Of a stretch of DNA of 64,000 nt, positions 63,589 to 64,000 are shown piece by piece. The DNA comes from Actinernus sp. WN-2022. Lineage: Eukaryota; Cnidaria; Anthozoa; Actiniaria; Actinernidae. The translations under genes were made by a program, and so were the position numbers. Under the pieces are notes generated by a model. That model ran no database searches and was not told the origin of the DNA. It was given only the letters and a program-made list of their open reading frames with translations. The first letter of the stretch is position 1; each line of letters starts with the position of its first letter. The stretch lies in NCBI GenBank assembly GCA_030867875.1, contig JAOWCC010001634.1, forward strand, positions 36,351,867 to 36,415,866, in the 5' to 3' direction.

Positions 63589-64000
63589 CTAAAAAAGGAA
63601 AAAAAAAACAGTAAAGCAGTAATACATATAATAATAATAATTCCTAACGATAATCATAGAAATAATACGATCATTAAATAAATAATTAATTAATGTTCGG
63701 TATCTAGCGCATAGTTAAGGGAATAAAAACCAGCCTATCTTATGTAGTTTCGCCCAACTAGAACACATTGTTGATGTATTACTCGCGCAAATGGAGTTGA
63801 GGGGTTAAGGCGGTTTTTCTCGCTTTTTGCTTGGCCGAGTGGGGCATGGGCTTAATTCTGTCGTTCGGTGTTAAACTTGAAATCTTAGAAACCGATCAGC
63901 TTTGTCATGCATGACATTCCCGAGACATTTTGCAAAAAGAAATGGGTATACCATTTCCAGGGGGATGGGGTAGGGAATATTTGTAATTCATGGTTTAATG

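Overview
The window reads as animal nuclear DNA, most probably an anthozoan cnidarian such as a stony coral or sea anemone. The reasons are a spliced host gene, many tRNA-derived SINEs, fold-back MITEs, CR1/L2-like LINE tails, a spliced Mutator-like transposase with an OTU-like part, and a Polinton-type DNA virus element whose accessory proteins I remember as recurrent in cnidarian genomes. No database was searched, so the host assignment is an inference.

Layout. Bases 1-2487 hold no recognisable gene; they include the 3' end of a small TTA-target DNA transposon (1833-2127). Bases 2496-19009 are a nearly complete Polinton/Maverick-type integrated virus bounded by 325-bp terminal inverted repeats. 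Each repeat ends in a 127-bp imperfect palindrome and opens with AGTAGT. Its genes are: a protein-primed DNA polymerase (+); an rve integrase (-, broken by an in-frame TAA); a 310-residue unknown (-); four small membrane, basic or unknown proteins (-); a FtsK/HerA-type packaging ATPase (-); a short double-jelly-roll-type major capsid protein candidate (-); a coiled-coil/membrane protein (+); a 518-residue tail-anchored protein (-); a penton-like minor capsid candidate (+); a glycine-rich membrane-segment protein (+, probable frameshift near its end); and a zinc-ribbon protein (+, internally duplicated). I see no adenovirus-type maturation protease. Between the last two genes lies a strongly structured segment with a Pol III B-box, and beside the right terminal repeat is a 65-bp tandem repeat. 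Replication (polymerase), integration (integrase) and virion assembly (ATPase, capsid proteins, membrane proteins) would together form a virus-like life cycle, but the broken frames suggest this copy is decaying.

Bases 19041-27380 are a transposon cluster. It contains a MITE (19044-19211), a complete TTA-target transposon carrying a zinc-finger ORF (19215-20797), a Mutator-type non-autonomous element with a 9-bp target duplication (21116-22475), and a spliced, frameshifted MULE transposase pseudogene (22650-27380).

Bases 27390-43800 are gene-poor and dense in repeats: LINE fragments (one nested in another), MITEs, and a 2.8-kb TIR element that carries a 120-bp satellite.

Bases 43816-63588 hold a host gene on the minus strand. 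I reconstructed it as ten exons with matching splice sites and phases. It encodes a divergent actin-family protein whose 5' end probably lies beyond the window. Its introns contain SINEs, a LINE fragment, fold-back MITEs and a second Mutator-type MITE with a perfect 9-bp target duplication.
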